The notes beneath the pieces were generated by a model that worked only from the letters and a program-made list of their open reading frames with translations, was not told the origin of the DNA and made no database searches. Source: a virus. Taken from it: a DNA stretch of 64,000 nucleotides. Positions 1-7,460 of this stretch are shown here, piece by piece. Positions within the stretch are counted from its first letter, which is position 1, and each line of letters opens with the position of its first letter. Position numbers and translations under genes: made by a program. The stretch is from IMG/VR virus record IMGVR_UViG_3300041409_000599, positions 16,461 through 80,460 of that record; one strand, written 5' to 3'.

Positions 1-1
1 A

Positions 2-412
2 TTCCGCAACGGCGCCGAAGCCAATAGCGAGCCATACAATCGGCTGCGTGCTCTGGTGTGCGCCGTGAGCGGTATCCCGTTCTATTGCCATCACGGCTTT
101 GACTGGCAGACCACCGATATCAGCCTGATCAATCGGCGGTTTGTGCCGGTCGGCGGCGAGCTCACCTGCAGGATGCACGCTTGCGCCGGCTGGAAGCGAG
201 AGGTTGCGCGATTCAAAGCGAATGGACAGATTCCCAGCGATCCGGCAGTACGAAGCGTGCAGCGCCAGTTCGGAGAGTATGCGCTCTGTCTGATCAAAGC
301 CGCGATCGACGCGCCAGAGGATAGCGCAGAAAAGGAAGCGCACTGGAAAGAACTGCGCGGCGTGATGGAGATGTTGTTTCAGCGGCCAGGGCAAGCGGAG
401 GAAGCAGCTTGA
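2..412 (+). CDS. Phage early protein, 5' end cut by window edge
   Basis: The reading frame is open from base 2 and has no start inside the window, so this is the C-terminal part of a longer protein. About 136 residues remain. They are rich in Cys and His near the middle (a YCHHGFDW segment, then LTCRMHAC) and end in a charged helical tail. I do not recognise a family. The stop codon overlaps the TTG start of the adenine methylase gene, so it belongs to the same rightward early operon. A GGAGGA near its end acts as the ribosome site of the next gene. Confidence 0.7.
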   Translation, partial: FRNGAEANSEPYNRLRALVCAVSGIPFYCHHGFDWQTTDISLINRRFVPVGGELTCRMHACAGWKREVARFKANGQIPSDPAVRSVQRQFGEYALCLIKAAIDAPEDSAEKEAHWKELRGVMEMLFQRPGQAEEAA

Positions 413-1290
413 CCGCGATGAGCACATCTCGAATCACGCGGCCGGTTCTGCGTTATCACGGAGGCAAGTGGAAACTGGCACCGTGGATCATTTCGCACTT
501 TCCGAAACACCAGATTTACGTTGAGTCTTTTGGTGGCGGCGGGAGTGTGTTGATCTCCAAGGAACGCAGTTACGCGGAAATTTACAACGATCTTGATCTT
601 GAAATCGTTAACCTATTCCGCGTTGTCCGCGACCAGGGACCAAAGCTGATCCGAGCAATCGAACTGACCCCTTACGCGAGGGAAGAATTCAACGCGAGCT
701 TTAGGCCGTCATGCCGGCCGCTGGAGCAGGCGCGGCGCACGGTGCTCCGGAGTTATGCAGGCTTCGGTGGAAACCTGACCAGGATTACTCGCGACCTAAC
801 CCCGCAACGGACCGGCTTCCGCGACTATTCCAAAAAGAATCGGCACGCAATTCCTGCCCAGGACTGGCGCAACTGGCCTGGCGCCCTGCCGAACCTCATT
901 GATCGGCTGCGCGGCGTGATCATTGAAAACCGAGACGCTATCAGGATTATCACGAAGCACGATAGCCCTGAAACCCTCCATTACGTCGATCCCCCTTACG
1001 TCCACACAACTCGACGGTTCGACGGAAACGGCCACCGTGGCCATCGCCATGAATTGACCGACGACCAGCATCGCGAACTGGCAACACTGCTGCACTCCGT
1101 CAAAGGCATGGTCATCATCTCCGGCTATCCCTGCGACCTCTACGACAAAGAACTGTACCCAAATTGGAAGCGCATTGAACGCCAACATTTGGCCGACGGA
1201 GCGCGCAAGCGCACGGAAGTGATCTGGCTAAATCAGAACTGCGTAGACGGTCTGCGCCAAATGTCATTCCCCATGGAGGAAACACAGTGA
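409..1290 (+). CDS. dam: DNA adenine methylase, D12 class (Dam-like)
   Basis: This 293-residue protein is expected to transfer a methyl group from S-adenosylmethionine to N6 of adenine in DNA. The N-terminal SAM-binding motif YHGGK lies at about 16-20, FGGGGS at 41-46 and the catalytic DPPY at 194-197, in the order typical of D12-class enzymes. Its length is normal for the family. I chose the TTG start because GGAGGA lies 6 nt upstream and the start overlaps the previous stop; an ATG nine bases later is the alternative. It overlaps the HerA-type ATPase gene by four bases. There is no partner restriction enzyme next to it, so protection of phage DNA from host restriction, or marking for packaging or replication, is the likely role. 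Confidence 0.9.
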   Translation: MTAMSTSRITRPVLRYHGGKWKLAPWIISHFPKHQIYVESFGGGGSVLISKERSYAEIYNDLDLEIVNLFRVVRDQGPKLIRAIELTPYAREEFNASFRPSCRPLEQARRTVLRSYAGFGGNLTRITRDLTPQRTGFRDYSKKNRHAIPAQDWRNWPGALPNLIDRLRGVIIENRDAIRIITKHDSPETLHYVDPPYVHTTRRFDGNGHRGHRHELTDDQHRELATLLHSVKGMVIISGYPCDLYDKELYPNWKRIERQHLADGARKRTEVIWLNQNCVDGLRQMSFPMEETQ

Positions 1291-3056
1291 AACTTTGCTT
1301 CCCCGAAAAAGTCCTCTTGCAGCACTTAATCGCCCTTGGCAAGACTGGCGCCGGCAAATCATCCGCGCTGCGCCACATTGTCGAACACCTGCTGCGCCAC
1401 AAGAAGCGCGTCTGCATTGTCGACATCAAAGGCGACTGGTGGGGATTGAAGTCCTCAGCCGACGGCAAGAGCGCAGGCTTCCCCGTGGTCGCGTTTGGTG
1501 ATTTCCGTGAGCCCAAAGCGCAGGATGTTCCCATCAACGCGCAGTCGGGCAAGCAGGTAGCTGAACTGATTGCCAGCGGCAACCGGCCGTGCATCATCGG
1601 CTTTCGTGGCTGGATGCCCAGCCAGGTCACCGACTTCTGGATTGATTTCGCTTCCACGCTGTTCAACAAGAACGAAGGCGAACTGTTCGTCGTCATCTCC
1701 GAATGCCACAACTATGCGCCCAAGGGCAAGGTGCTGGACCCTAAAGCCGGAAAGGTGCTGCATTGGACGAACCGGCTATTGAGCGAAGGCCGCGGCCTGG
1801 GCATGACGTTCCTGCTCGATTCGCAGCGGCCACAGAAGGTCCACAACGACACGCTGACATCGTGCGAGACGCTGATCGCGATGCGTGTCACCCACGCAGC
1901 CGACCGCAACGCGCTGAAAGACTGGATTGACGGATGCGGCGACAAAGCTACCGGAACCGAAGTACTGAACACTGTCGCCGGGATGGCGCGCGGCGAGGGC
2001 TGGGTATGGTCGCCTGAAATTGGCTTCGGCCCGCAGCGCATCCAGTTCCCGATGTTTGAGACGTTCGATTCCTTCGCGCCGGCACAGCTTCAGAACAAAG
2101 TCAGTGACAGCGGATGGTCGACGGTCGATCTCGAAGTGGTCAAGAGCAAGCTGGCCAAGGTGATTGAGGAAGCGAAGGAGAACGATCCTGCTGCGCTGAA
2201 GGCTGAGGTAGTCCGCTTGAAGCGCGTCGTCATTGAGCAGCAGACCGCGCAAGGTAAGCCGGATCATAGCGAGCAGGCCATTCTGAAGCGGATACAAACG
2301 GCCATCGAAGAACGCGACAAGGATTGGCGCTTTGCCATTGACGTGTTCAAGCGGCAACTCAATAACCGCTATGTTGAAGTGGTCGAGACGATAGGGAAGG
2401 CATTCAAAGACATTTCTTTTCCATGGCCGGCCGATGTCCTGGTCGTATCGCCACCGTCTGCGAAAGTCGGCGGCATAGCAATCCGCACCGATCCCACCAT
2501 GTCGCGTACCCAGGTCGACATCCAAGACCGGAATGGGCGCAGACCGGCGATCACCAACATCGGCTCCAGCAATGGCCACGGCGGTGAATCGCTCAGCGGA
2601 CCGCAGCGCCAGATACTGCAACGTCTGGCCGAGTTTACGGCCTGCGGCCGTTCGTCTGTTCGCCTGTCATGGCTGGCTGCTTCTATGGGGACCACGGTTC
2701 GCGCCCGCGGCTTTGAAGAAAATATGCGCTCGCTAACCAAAGGCGGATTCGTCACAAAGCCTGATGGTGAATCAGTTAGGGCCACAGCAGAGGGGGAAGC
2801 GATAAGTGGTCGCCCCTCGCCACTATCAGGAGAAATCCTGCGCGCCAAGATCACGCAAATGCTCTCCGGTTCACAGGCTGACATCCTCCGCTACCTGATT
2901 GAAAGCCAGAGAGAAGAAGCGATTGAGCACGTAGCGGCTCGTTTCGATACGACCGTGCGCGCCCGCGGATTCGAGGAGAACATCCGTTTCCTGCGCAGCA
3001 ATGACCTGATTGAAACCAACGGCGGCCAGGTCAGAGCGGCAGACTGGATTTTGTAG
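1287..3056 (+). CDS. HerA/FtsK-type P-loop ATPase with two C-terminal winged-helix-like repeats
   Basis: This is a 589-residue protein with Walker A GKTGAGKSS at 18-26 and a Walker B-like strand ending ISE at about 139, as in HerA and VirB4-type DNA-pumping ATPases. The middle (about 270-400) is charged and probably coiled. The C-terminus holds two copies of a roughly 85-residue unit, each with TTVRARGFEEN (from about 469 and 555), which look like tandem winged helices that could contact DNA. The GTG start overlaps the methylase stop (GTGA). In a phage early operon it may act in recombination, DNA processing or defence. The family call is solid; the job is inferred. No NurA-type nuclease partner is adjacent. 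Confidence 0.8.
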   Translation: MKLCFPEKVLLQHLIALGKTGAGKSSALRHIVEHLLRHKKRVCIVDIKGDWWGLKSSADGKSAGFPVVAFGDFREPKAQDVPINAQSGKQVAELIASGNRPCIIGFRGWMPSQVTDFWIDFASTLFNKNEGELFVVISECHNYAPKGKVLDPKAGKVLHWTNRLLSEGRGLGMTFLLDSQRPQKVHNDTLTSCETLIAMRVTHAADRNALKDWIDGCGDKATGTEVLNTVAGMARGEGWVWSPEIGFGPQRIQFPMFETFDSFAPAQLQNKVSDSGWSTVDLEVVKSKLAKVIEEAKENDPAALKAEVVRLKRVVIEQQTAQGKPDHSEQAILKRIQTAIEERDKDWRFAIDVFKRQLNNRYVEVVETIGKAFKDISFPWPADVLVVSPPSAKVGGIAIRTDPTMSRTQVDIQDRNGRRPAITNIGSSNGHGGESLSGPQRQILQRLAEFTACGRSSVRLSWLAASMGTTVRARGFEENMRSLTKGGFVTKPDGESVRATAEGEAISGRPSPLSGEILRAKITQMLSGSQADILRYLIESQREEAIEHVAARFDTTVRARGFEENIRFLRSNDLIETNGGQVRAADWIL

Positions 3057-3202
3057 AACGGCCATCACGGGGAGATGGCAGAAAGGCACGGTGAAAAATG
3101 TAAGACGAACGACAAACAGCGAAGTATTCATCCACTTCAATTTGGAGCCCGTACTTTGGCGAGTTTCGCGGCCCCACTTTAACCAGCCAACGAGGAGACA
3201 CA

Positions 3203-3520
3203 ATGGAAAGCAGCCAGCCGTCCACCAAAGAACAATTAGCGCAGGTCATCGCGCAGAGCTATTCGTGCGGCATTTTATATAGCGAATTTGTACGTGAAGC
3301 CAAGAAGCGCTTCGTCGCGCACGTACTCAGAGAGAACCGCGGCAACCAAAGCAAGGCCGCCCGCGAACTGGGCATGCATCGCAACACCCTCAGCCGCACC
3401 ATTGCCGAACTGAGACTCAGTCCAGCCGAGTGGGATCCAAACCGCCAGCTCGCCGGCCGCTTTCCGTCAACGCGTTCCGCAACCACACCGGCAGGCAGGC
3501 AGAGAGCGCTCGGAGCGTAA
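3203..3520 (+). CDS. Fis-type helix-turn-helix DNA-binding protein
   Basis: This 105-residue protein has a Fis-family HTH at about 35-74: a helix KKRFVAHVLRENRGN followed by QSKAARELGMHRNTLSRTI, the pattern used by Fis and by the C-termini of NtrC-type activators. It is likely a phage transcription factor or nucleoid-type protein. The C-terminal 35 residues are basic and probably disordered. The start has a clear GAGGAGA ribosome site. A 146-base gap separates it from the ATPase gene, so a promoter may sit there, although I could not pick a convincing one. Confidence 0.8.
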   Translation: MESSQPSTKEQLAQVIAQSYSCGILYSEFVREAKKRFVAHVLRENRGNQSKAARELGMHRNTLSRTIAELRLSPAEWDPNRQLAGRFPSTRSATTPAGRQRALGA

Positions 3521-3529
3521 GGGCGAATT

Positions 3530-3778
3530 ATGGCGACGGTCTATTACGGACAGGTCAATCCGGGAAGGTACGCAGCGGGCTCAACGGCGCACTATGCCGT
3601 GCTGCAGGAAGAACTGTCGCGGCTGAAGGCGGGCGACACGTTCACCGCAACGTTCCCGGGCAAGTACTCGGCCACGTGCGCGCGCAACGCTCTGACGCTT
3701 TACTGCCGCAACAAGCTTTTGTACCAGGTGGAATCACATCAGCGCGGCAACGTGCTGGAGATCAAGAGGACGAAGTAA
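3530..3778 (+). CDS. Small early protein of unknown function
   Basis: This 82-residue protein starts nine bases after the Fis-like gene and ends three bases before the LexA-like gene. It has an N-terminal Tyr/Gly-rich segment, a central amphipathic helix (AVLQEELSRLKAGD) and a basic end, and contains two Cys. I do not recognise it. The close packing between two regulators suggests a DNA-linked or regulatory role, which is inference only. Confidence 0.65.
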   Translation: MATVYYGQVNPGRYAAGSTAHYAVLQEELSRLKAGDTFTATFPGKYSATCARNALTLYCRNKLLYQVESHQRGNVLEIKRTK

Positions 3779-3781
3779 ACC

Positions 3782-4201
3782 ATGCAGACATTGACCGCTC
3801 GACAGTACAGCGTGTTCGCCTTCATCGCCGATTTCATGATCGAAAAAGGCTACAGCCCAAGCCATGATGAAATCGGCAAAGCACTAGGGTTAAGTTCGCT
3901 CGCCACGGTTCACAAGCACGTAAAAACTCTGTGCGACAAAGGCCATTTAACGCACGATTACAACCGCTCGCGCTCCCTGAAATTGACAGCGCAGGCGGAG
4001 AGTTGGCACCGAAGGCGGAGCGCTGGAAAATCCCATCGATGCGCAAACTGCATAGAAACCGCCCGCGTTCTGGATGAAATCATCACCCAAGCCAGCCCAG
4101 AGGCAATTCGCAGCGCGATCGCCAACGTGAGCACCGGAATAAAAGCTGCACTCAGGGCGCGTGTTGATCCGCAGTTCGCCAAAGAAGCATTTCAGGACTG
4201 A
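3782..4201 (+). CDS. LexA-type winged-helix regulator without the autocleavage domain
   Basis: Residues 5-65 match the LexA DNA-binding domain closely: RQYSVFAFIADFMIEKGYSP, then the recognition region DEIGKALGLSSLATVHKHVK, then the wing. In full LexA this domain is followed by a Ser-Lys protease domain. Here it is followed by about 70 residues with a CANC motif and a helical tail with no Ser/Lys dyad that I can see. It could bind LexA-like operators without responding to RecA. It is probably a phage regulator of lysogeny or of host SOS genes. Total length is 139 residues. Confidence 0.8.
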   Translation: MQTLTARQYSVFAFIADFMIEKGYSPSHDEIGKALGLSSLATVHKHVKTLCDKGHLTHDYNRSRSLKLTAQAESWHRRRSAGKSHRCANCIETARVLDEIITQASPEAIRSAIANVSTGIKAALRARVDPQFAKEAFQD

Positions 4202-4211
4202 GAGTGAGCGC

Positions 4212-4517
4212 ATGACCCCCACCGCCAAGATGATCGAAGTTATTCGCCGCATCCCCAAAGGCAAGGTGATGACATACGGCGATGTGGCCTACGTCGCCGG
4301 CTTCCCGCTCTGTGCTCGCGTTGTGGGCGCTGCGCTGAATAAGTCGCCTGATCTTCCCTGGGAGCGCGTGGTCGGCGCTGACGGCAAGATCCTGCGGCCG
4401 GGGATTCTCGGGCAGGAACAGAGGCTGCGCCTGGAACAGCAGGGCGTGGAGTTCATCGGCCTGCGCGTCGACATGAAACGTTTCCGCTGCATGTTCAAGG
4501 AGGTTGCCGGTGCCTGA
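4212..4517 (+). CDS. atl: Alkyltransferase-like protein (MGMT fold, Trp in place of the active Cys)
   Basis: This 101-residue protein has the O6-methylguanine-DNA methyltransferase DNA-binding fold: IPKGKVMTYGDVA, then ARVVGAAL with the arginine-finger position. Where the repair enzyme has PCHR, this one has PWER at 49-52. Trp at that site is the mark of ATL proteins, which bind O6-alkylguanine without removing the alkyl group and hand the lesion to nucleotide excision repair. I chose the ATG at 4212 because the family begins there; an upstream in-frame start would add 17 unrelated residues. It overlaps the next gene by eight bases. ATL genes on phages are unusual. Confidence 0.8.
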   Translation: MTPTAKMIEVIRRIPKGKVMTYGDVAYVAGFPLCARVVGAALNKSPDLPWERVVGADGKILRPGILGQEQRLRLEQQGVEFIGLRVDMKRFRCMFKEVAGA

Positions 4518-4854
4518 AACCGACCAACTTAGTCTGATCGATCCGCTCGCGCCAGCCGAAGAAAAACTCACCGCCTGGGCCCTGATTGAACTATTCGGCC
4601 ACCAGCGCGTTGTCGGCAAAATGACGGTTGACCCGCCTGAGTTTCCCGGCATGGTCCGCGTCGACGTTCCCGATCTGCTGAAAGATAAAAAGGTCGTGCG
4701 CAAAGGATTCACTCGTTATCTTGGCCGCGCTTCCATCTATGGCGTTACGCCGATCGACGAAGAGACCGTGCGCGATCTGCTGCCTTCGGTCGACGGCACG
4801 CCAGCCCGTCCGCTTGGACTCAGGAGCTACAGCAGAAACGAGGAAGACTACTGA
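4510..4854 (+). CDS. Conserved-looking phage early protein, function unknown
   Basis: This 114-residue protein starts at a GTG six bases after a perfect AAGGAGG ribosome site; an in-frame TTG two codons earlier has worse spacing. It contains a compact segment (AWALIELFGHQRVVGKMT) followed by a beta-rich region and YLGRASIYGVTPIDEETV. This looks like a single small domain but I cannot name it. The stop overlaps the HNH nuclease start, so the two are probably translated together. Confidence 0.65.
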   Translation: MPETDQLSLIDPLAPAEEKLTAWALIELFGHQRVVGKMTVDPPEFPGMVRVDVPDLLKDKKVVRKGFTRYLGRASIYGVTPIDEETVRDLLPSVDGTPARPLGLRSYSRNEEDY

Positions 4855-5381
4855 TGCTTAACCTCTCGCCCAGATTCGCCAAGCGCCGCGACGACCTCTT
4901 CCGATCCCAGCAAGGCCGTGCCCGCGGCAAAACCAGCAGCAAGACCGGCCGCGTCATTCGCCACGGCTACCTGCTCCCCTTCGACAAAAAGCAGTTCACC
5001 GCATGGCTGCTGGACAAATTCGGCGGCGAGAACAACGCCATCCTCTGCCGCTACTGCCGCCGCCCCATCGACGTTTACAACTGCCAGCTTGACCACGGCG
5101 TCCCCATCTCGCGCGCCGGATCTCCGGGCCTGCCAAACATCGATCCCGTATGCGAGCCATGCAACCACGTGAAAGGGAAGCTGACTCCGGATGAATTTGA
5201 TTTCTTCCTGGTGAAGCTGCGCGAACTGGCTGACCACTTCCACAACGGCATTGCCGCCCAGGACATCAGCCATCGACTGGAAAGCTATTCAGCCATGAAA
5301 GCCACGGTCAACCGCGCGCATGCCGGCAGGAAGACAGCAGCGGCGCCGGTGCCAGCGGTCGAAGACGACCCAGACTTCTAA
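4854..5381 (+). CDS. HNH endonuclease
   Basis: This 175-residue protein has a zinc-bound HNH module: CRYC at 65-68, the catalytic LDH at 79-81, an Asn at 95, and CEPCNHVKG at 100-108. The two Cys pairs hold the zinc and the His and Asn residues form the beta-beta-alpha metal site that cuts DNA. The N-terminus is basic (about 1-40). ATGA overlap with the previous gene shows operon coupling. It could be a homing-type or recombination nuclease. It is far from the terminase genes, so a packaging role is less likely. Confidence 0.85.
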   Translation: MLNLSPRFAKRRDDLFRSQQGRARGKTSSKTGRVIRHGYLLPFDKKQFTAWLLDKFGGENNAILCRYCRRPIDVYNCQLDHGVPISRAGSPGLPNIDPVCEPCNHVKGKLTPDEFDFFLVKLRELADHFHNGIAAQDISHRLESYSAMKATVNRAHAGRKTAAAPVPAVEDDPDF

Positions 5382-5392
5382 AAGGAGAAACA

Positions 5393-5623
5393 ATGTCACA
5401 AACTGAAGCCAGCGATTCCAGCATCACCGACCTATTCACCTATCACAAACCGGACGAGGTCCAGCAGGCACAATACACGCGCGTCAACGCTGCTGCGGCC
5501 GTTCTGTACGAAGCCATCATGAATAGCTGCCCTCCCTGCGCCGACCGCAGCCACGCCCTGCGTTTGGTGCGCGATGCCAAACAGTGGGCCAATACCGCGA
5601 TCGCGCTGAAAGGCAGAATCTGA
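5393..5623 (+). CDS. Small helical-hairpin protein resembling the Acb2/Tad1 family (candidate anti-defence sponge)
   Basis: This 76-residue protein shows the layout I associate with the Acb2/Tad1 hairpin family and related phage proteins: an N-terminal FTYHKPD segment (15-21), a first helix with QYTRVNAAAAVLYEAI, CPPCADR at 46-52, and a second helix ending QWANTAIAL. Characterised members sequester cyclic nucleotides or gcADPR made by CBASS and Thoeris defence. The match is from memory of the sequence pattern, so function is inferred. A GGAG ribosome site precedes the ATG. It sits in the early operon, where anti-defence genes are usual. Confidence 0.6.
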   Translation: MSQTEASDSSITDLFTYHKPDEVQQAQYTRVNAAAAVLYEAIMNSCPPCADRSHALRLVRDAKQWANTAIALKGRI

Positions 5624-5922
5624 ACGAAGCCGCACAACTCGCCCTCGAAGACTTCGAACGCGAATACGAGGGTGTAGTCTGCGCGGCCTGCCAGCAAGAG
5701 AAATGGCCTAGTTCGCCATTTTGTAAGAAGTGCTCCATCAAGCTTCAGCGGGCACACCTGATGCGGGAGCTAGACGGAATATCGCATGGCTACGGCAAGG
5801 ATTTACAGGAATGGACCGAGTATGCGCTTCAGGCCTACTGGCGTCATTACGATACCTGCCGCGATTTCCTGATCGACGTACGCAGACATTTTAATTCGGA
5901 GAAAGAGAGGACAGAAGCATGA
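5584..5922 (+). CDS. Small zinc-ribbon protein, start uncertain
   Basis: This protein of up to 112 residues has a four-Cys zinc site: CAAC (about 33-36) and CKKC (about 47-50). A helical region rich in Tyr, Trp and His follows. The GTG start at 5584 overlaps the previous gene by 40 bases and has no ribosome site. A CTG at 5620, which overlaps the upstream TGA and follows GAAAGG, is a credible alternative and removes the odd N-terminus. The stop overlaps the next ATG. The family is not recognised; a DNA or protein adaptor role is a guess. Confidence 0.6.
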   Translation: MGQYRDRAERQNLNEAAQLALEDFEREYEGVVCAACQQEKWPSSPFCKKCSIKLQRAHLMRELDGISHGYGKDLQEWTEYALQAYWRHYDTCRDFLIDVRRHFNSEKERTEA

Positions 5923-6521
5923 CTAGAGCCAACGGCAAAGCGCCGGCGGATCCACGCAATTCATTTTTCCCCGGCAAAAAGCGCCAGGTCACACTGGAGA
6001 ACTGGTCGCCCAAACGGAACACTGAAGGCGAAAGACGCATCCTGTTCAAATTCAAGATGCCCATCACCGGACAGCCCCTTACCGGCTTCCCTGATTTTCT
6101 CAATGAAGGCTTTCACGCTGTGGAAAAGGAACGCTCCGGCGGCGTCTTCACCTCTGACAGCGAGCTCGAGGCCATGGCCATCGAGTACTTTGATACCGCT
6201 GACAGCCCGGAAAAGATCACCCGGGCCGTCGGCGTCACCCTGCAGGGACTGACCCTTCAGCGCGAGAAGGAAGGCGAGAGCTACGTTACCGTCCTGCGCT
6301 ATCACTACACCGTGCCATGGTTCAAAGGGCTGTGGCGCTTCGTTGACACCTACTGGGGCAAGGAACTGTTTTGCGACTTCACCCCCAGCGCGGACTACGT
6401 GCCGGACCAGGACGGCGATCGCACCAAGCAGATGAAGCTGGGCGACAAGAACGAAGACGAAGAAGGCGACGGCATGCCGCACCAGACCAAAGAGCGTGCC
6501 GCGGCAGTGCAAGAGGCGTAA
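5919..6521 (+). CDS. Phage early protein of unknown function, 200 residues
   Basis: This soluble protein has a basic N-terminus (SFFPGKKRQVTLENW), a beta-rich core and an acidic C-terminus (GDKNEDEEGDG). The arrangement of a compact domain with an acidic tail recalls single-strand DNA-binding or recombination accessory proteins, but I see no signature that proves it. It overlaps the zinc-ribbon gene by four bases (ATGA) and is the last gene of the tightly coupled early set. A 71-base gap with its own ribosome site follows. Confidence 0.6.
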   Translation: MTRANGKAPADPRNSFFPGKKRQVTLENWSPKRNTEGERRILFKFKMPITGQPLTGFPDFLNEGFHAVEKERSGGVFTSDSELEAMAIEYFDTADSPEKITRAVGVTLQGLTLQREKEGESYVTVLRYHYTVPWFKGLWRFVDTYWGKELFCDFTPSADYVPDQDGDRTKQMKLGDKNEDEEGDGMPHQTKERAAAVQEA

Positions 6522-6592
6522 AACCGAAAAGGGCTCGGCAGGGAGCCCTGTACGGGAATGAGCGCGACACGGCGGAGAGAGTGGAGGATGCA

Positions 6593-6913
6593 ATGAACAA
6601 CGATTGGAACGCAGGAGAATCACTCAAAATTCACGATAAACGCGGAGGGAATATGGAAGTGAAAGTGTGGAGCGTTGGCGAGGATTCGGAATTGTACGCA
6701 GCTAAATCTGAGCAGGAACTGCGTGCCTATTTAGACGAAACTCTCGGAAAAGAAGATGCTGCGGAAGCGGTCGCTGCTCATTTCGAGGAGTTGACCGACC
6801 TTGATGATGAACGCGAATTCTACTGTGACGGCGAGGTGAAATGGCTTTCGTATCGGCAACTCATAGCGATGAATGACCCTGCCCCAACACAGATAAGCAC
6901 GAGCTACAACTAG
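6593..6913 (+). CDS. Small acidic phage protein
   Basis: This is a protein of about 106 residues. The ATG at 6593 follows GTGGAGGATGCA, a good ribosome site. A second in-frame ATG at 6654 also follows GGAGGG and gives an 86-residue form that begins MEVKVWSV. The body is acidic with helices (SEQELRAYLDETLG, AAEAVAAHFEEL). The upstream leader closely resembles the leader of the next gene, which favours 6593. No family is recognised. Confidence 0.55.
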   Translation: MNNDWNAGESLKIHDKRGGNMEVKVWSVGEDSELYAAKSEQELRAYLDETLGKEDAAEAVAAHFEELTDLDDEREFYCDGEVKWLSYRQLIAMNDPAPTQISTSYN

Positions 6914-6969
6914 GAAAGCGTGAGCCCATGAGCGCGACACAAGAGCGGAGAGAGCGGAAGGGTAAAACT

Positions 6970-7221
6970 ATGCGACTAACTCAGAAAGAAACCTTAGCCA
7001 TGTTCCGCAACGAATGTTATTCGGGCATGGGGATTGTAAACGGTGAGCCGAAGCCAACTGATAGCGAGTGCATTAAGTGGATGGTGCGAGTGCGGCTTCA
7101 CGCTGAAAAGTTGCAGGTCGGGCCGCAGCTACCTTCGTTGGGAATGCTCCCACCGTGGCGAGAGTGGATCAAGCAGCCATTGCCATTAGCAGTCTACGTG
7201 GACAGGAGCAAGAACAGATGA
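6970..7221 (+). CDS. Small phage protein, unknown
   Basis: This 83-residue protein begins MRLTQKETLAMF. I chose the ATG at 6970 because GGAAGGG lies just upstream and the previous 14 codons are the translated leader repeat seen before the 6593 gene. It is basic, with a WREWIKQP segment near the end. The stop overlaps the next ATG (ATGA). The function is unknown. Confidence 0.55.
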   Translation: MRLTQKETLAMFRNECYSGMGIVNGEPKPTDSECIKWMVRVRLHAEKLQVGPQLPSLGMLPPWREWIKQPLPLAVYVDRSKNR

Positions 7222-7460
7222 GCAGCGATAGCAGCAAGCCGCGCAACGCAATAAGGAATAGAAAGTGGATTCCGTTCAATCTGGCATTTCCGAAAGAAGG
7301 ATTGCTGGTAAGGGTGCGCCTTAATCCAGAAAACGCGCTCAAGGCAACCCGGCTGGAGCACATGGTAGGCAGATGGCGCGGGAAGATGCTCTACCAGTGC
7401 GGGGAAACCTACAGCTATTACACCTATTTCTCACACTGGAGAAACGAGGAGCGGCCATGA
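7218..7460 (+). CDS. Small phage protein, unknown
   Basis: This 80-residue protein starts at the ATG that overlaps the upstream stop; the longer frame from 7155 only reads through the previous gene. It is basic and aromatic (RNRKWIPFNLAF, YSYYTYFSHW). It is ATGA-coupled to the next gene as well. No motif is recognised. Confidence 0.55.
   Translation: MSSDSSKPRNAIRNRKWIPFNLAFPKEGLLVRVRLNPENALKATRLEHMVGRWRGKMLYQCGETYSYYTYFSHWRNEERP

Noticed and set aside
1776-2621. Minus-strand frame of 281 codons opposite the HerA-type gene
   Set aside because: It has many Arg/Leu from the antisense frame and no motif, while the plus-strand gene is well supported.
5584-5619. First 12 codons of the zinc-ribbon protein as surely coding
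   Set aside because: They overlap the previous gene and lack a ribosome site, so the real start is left open.
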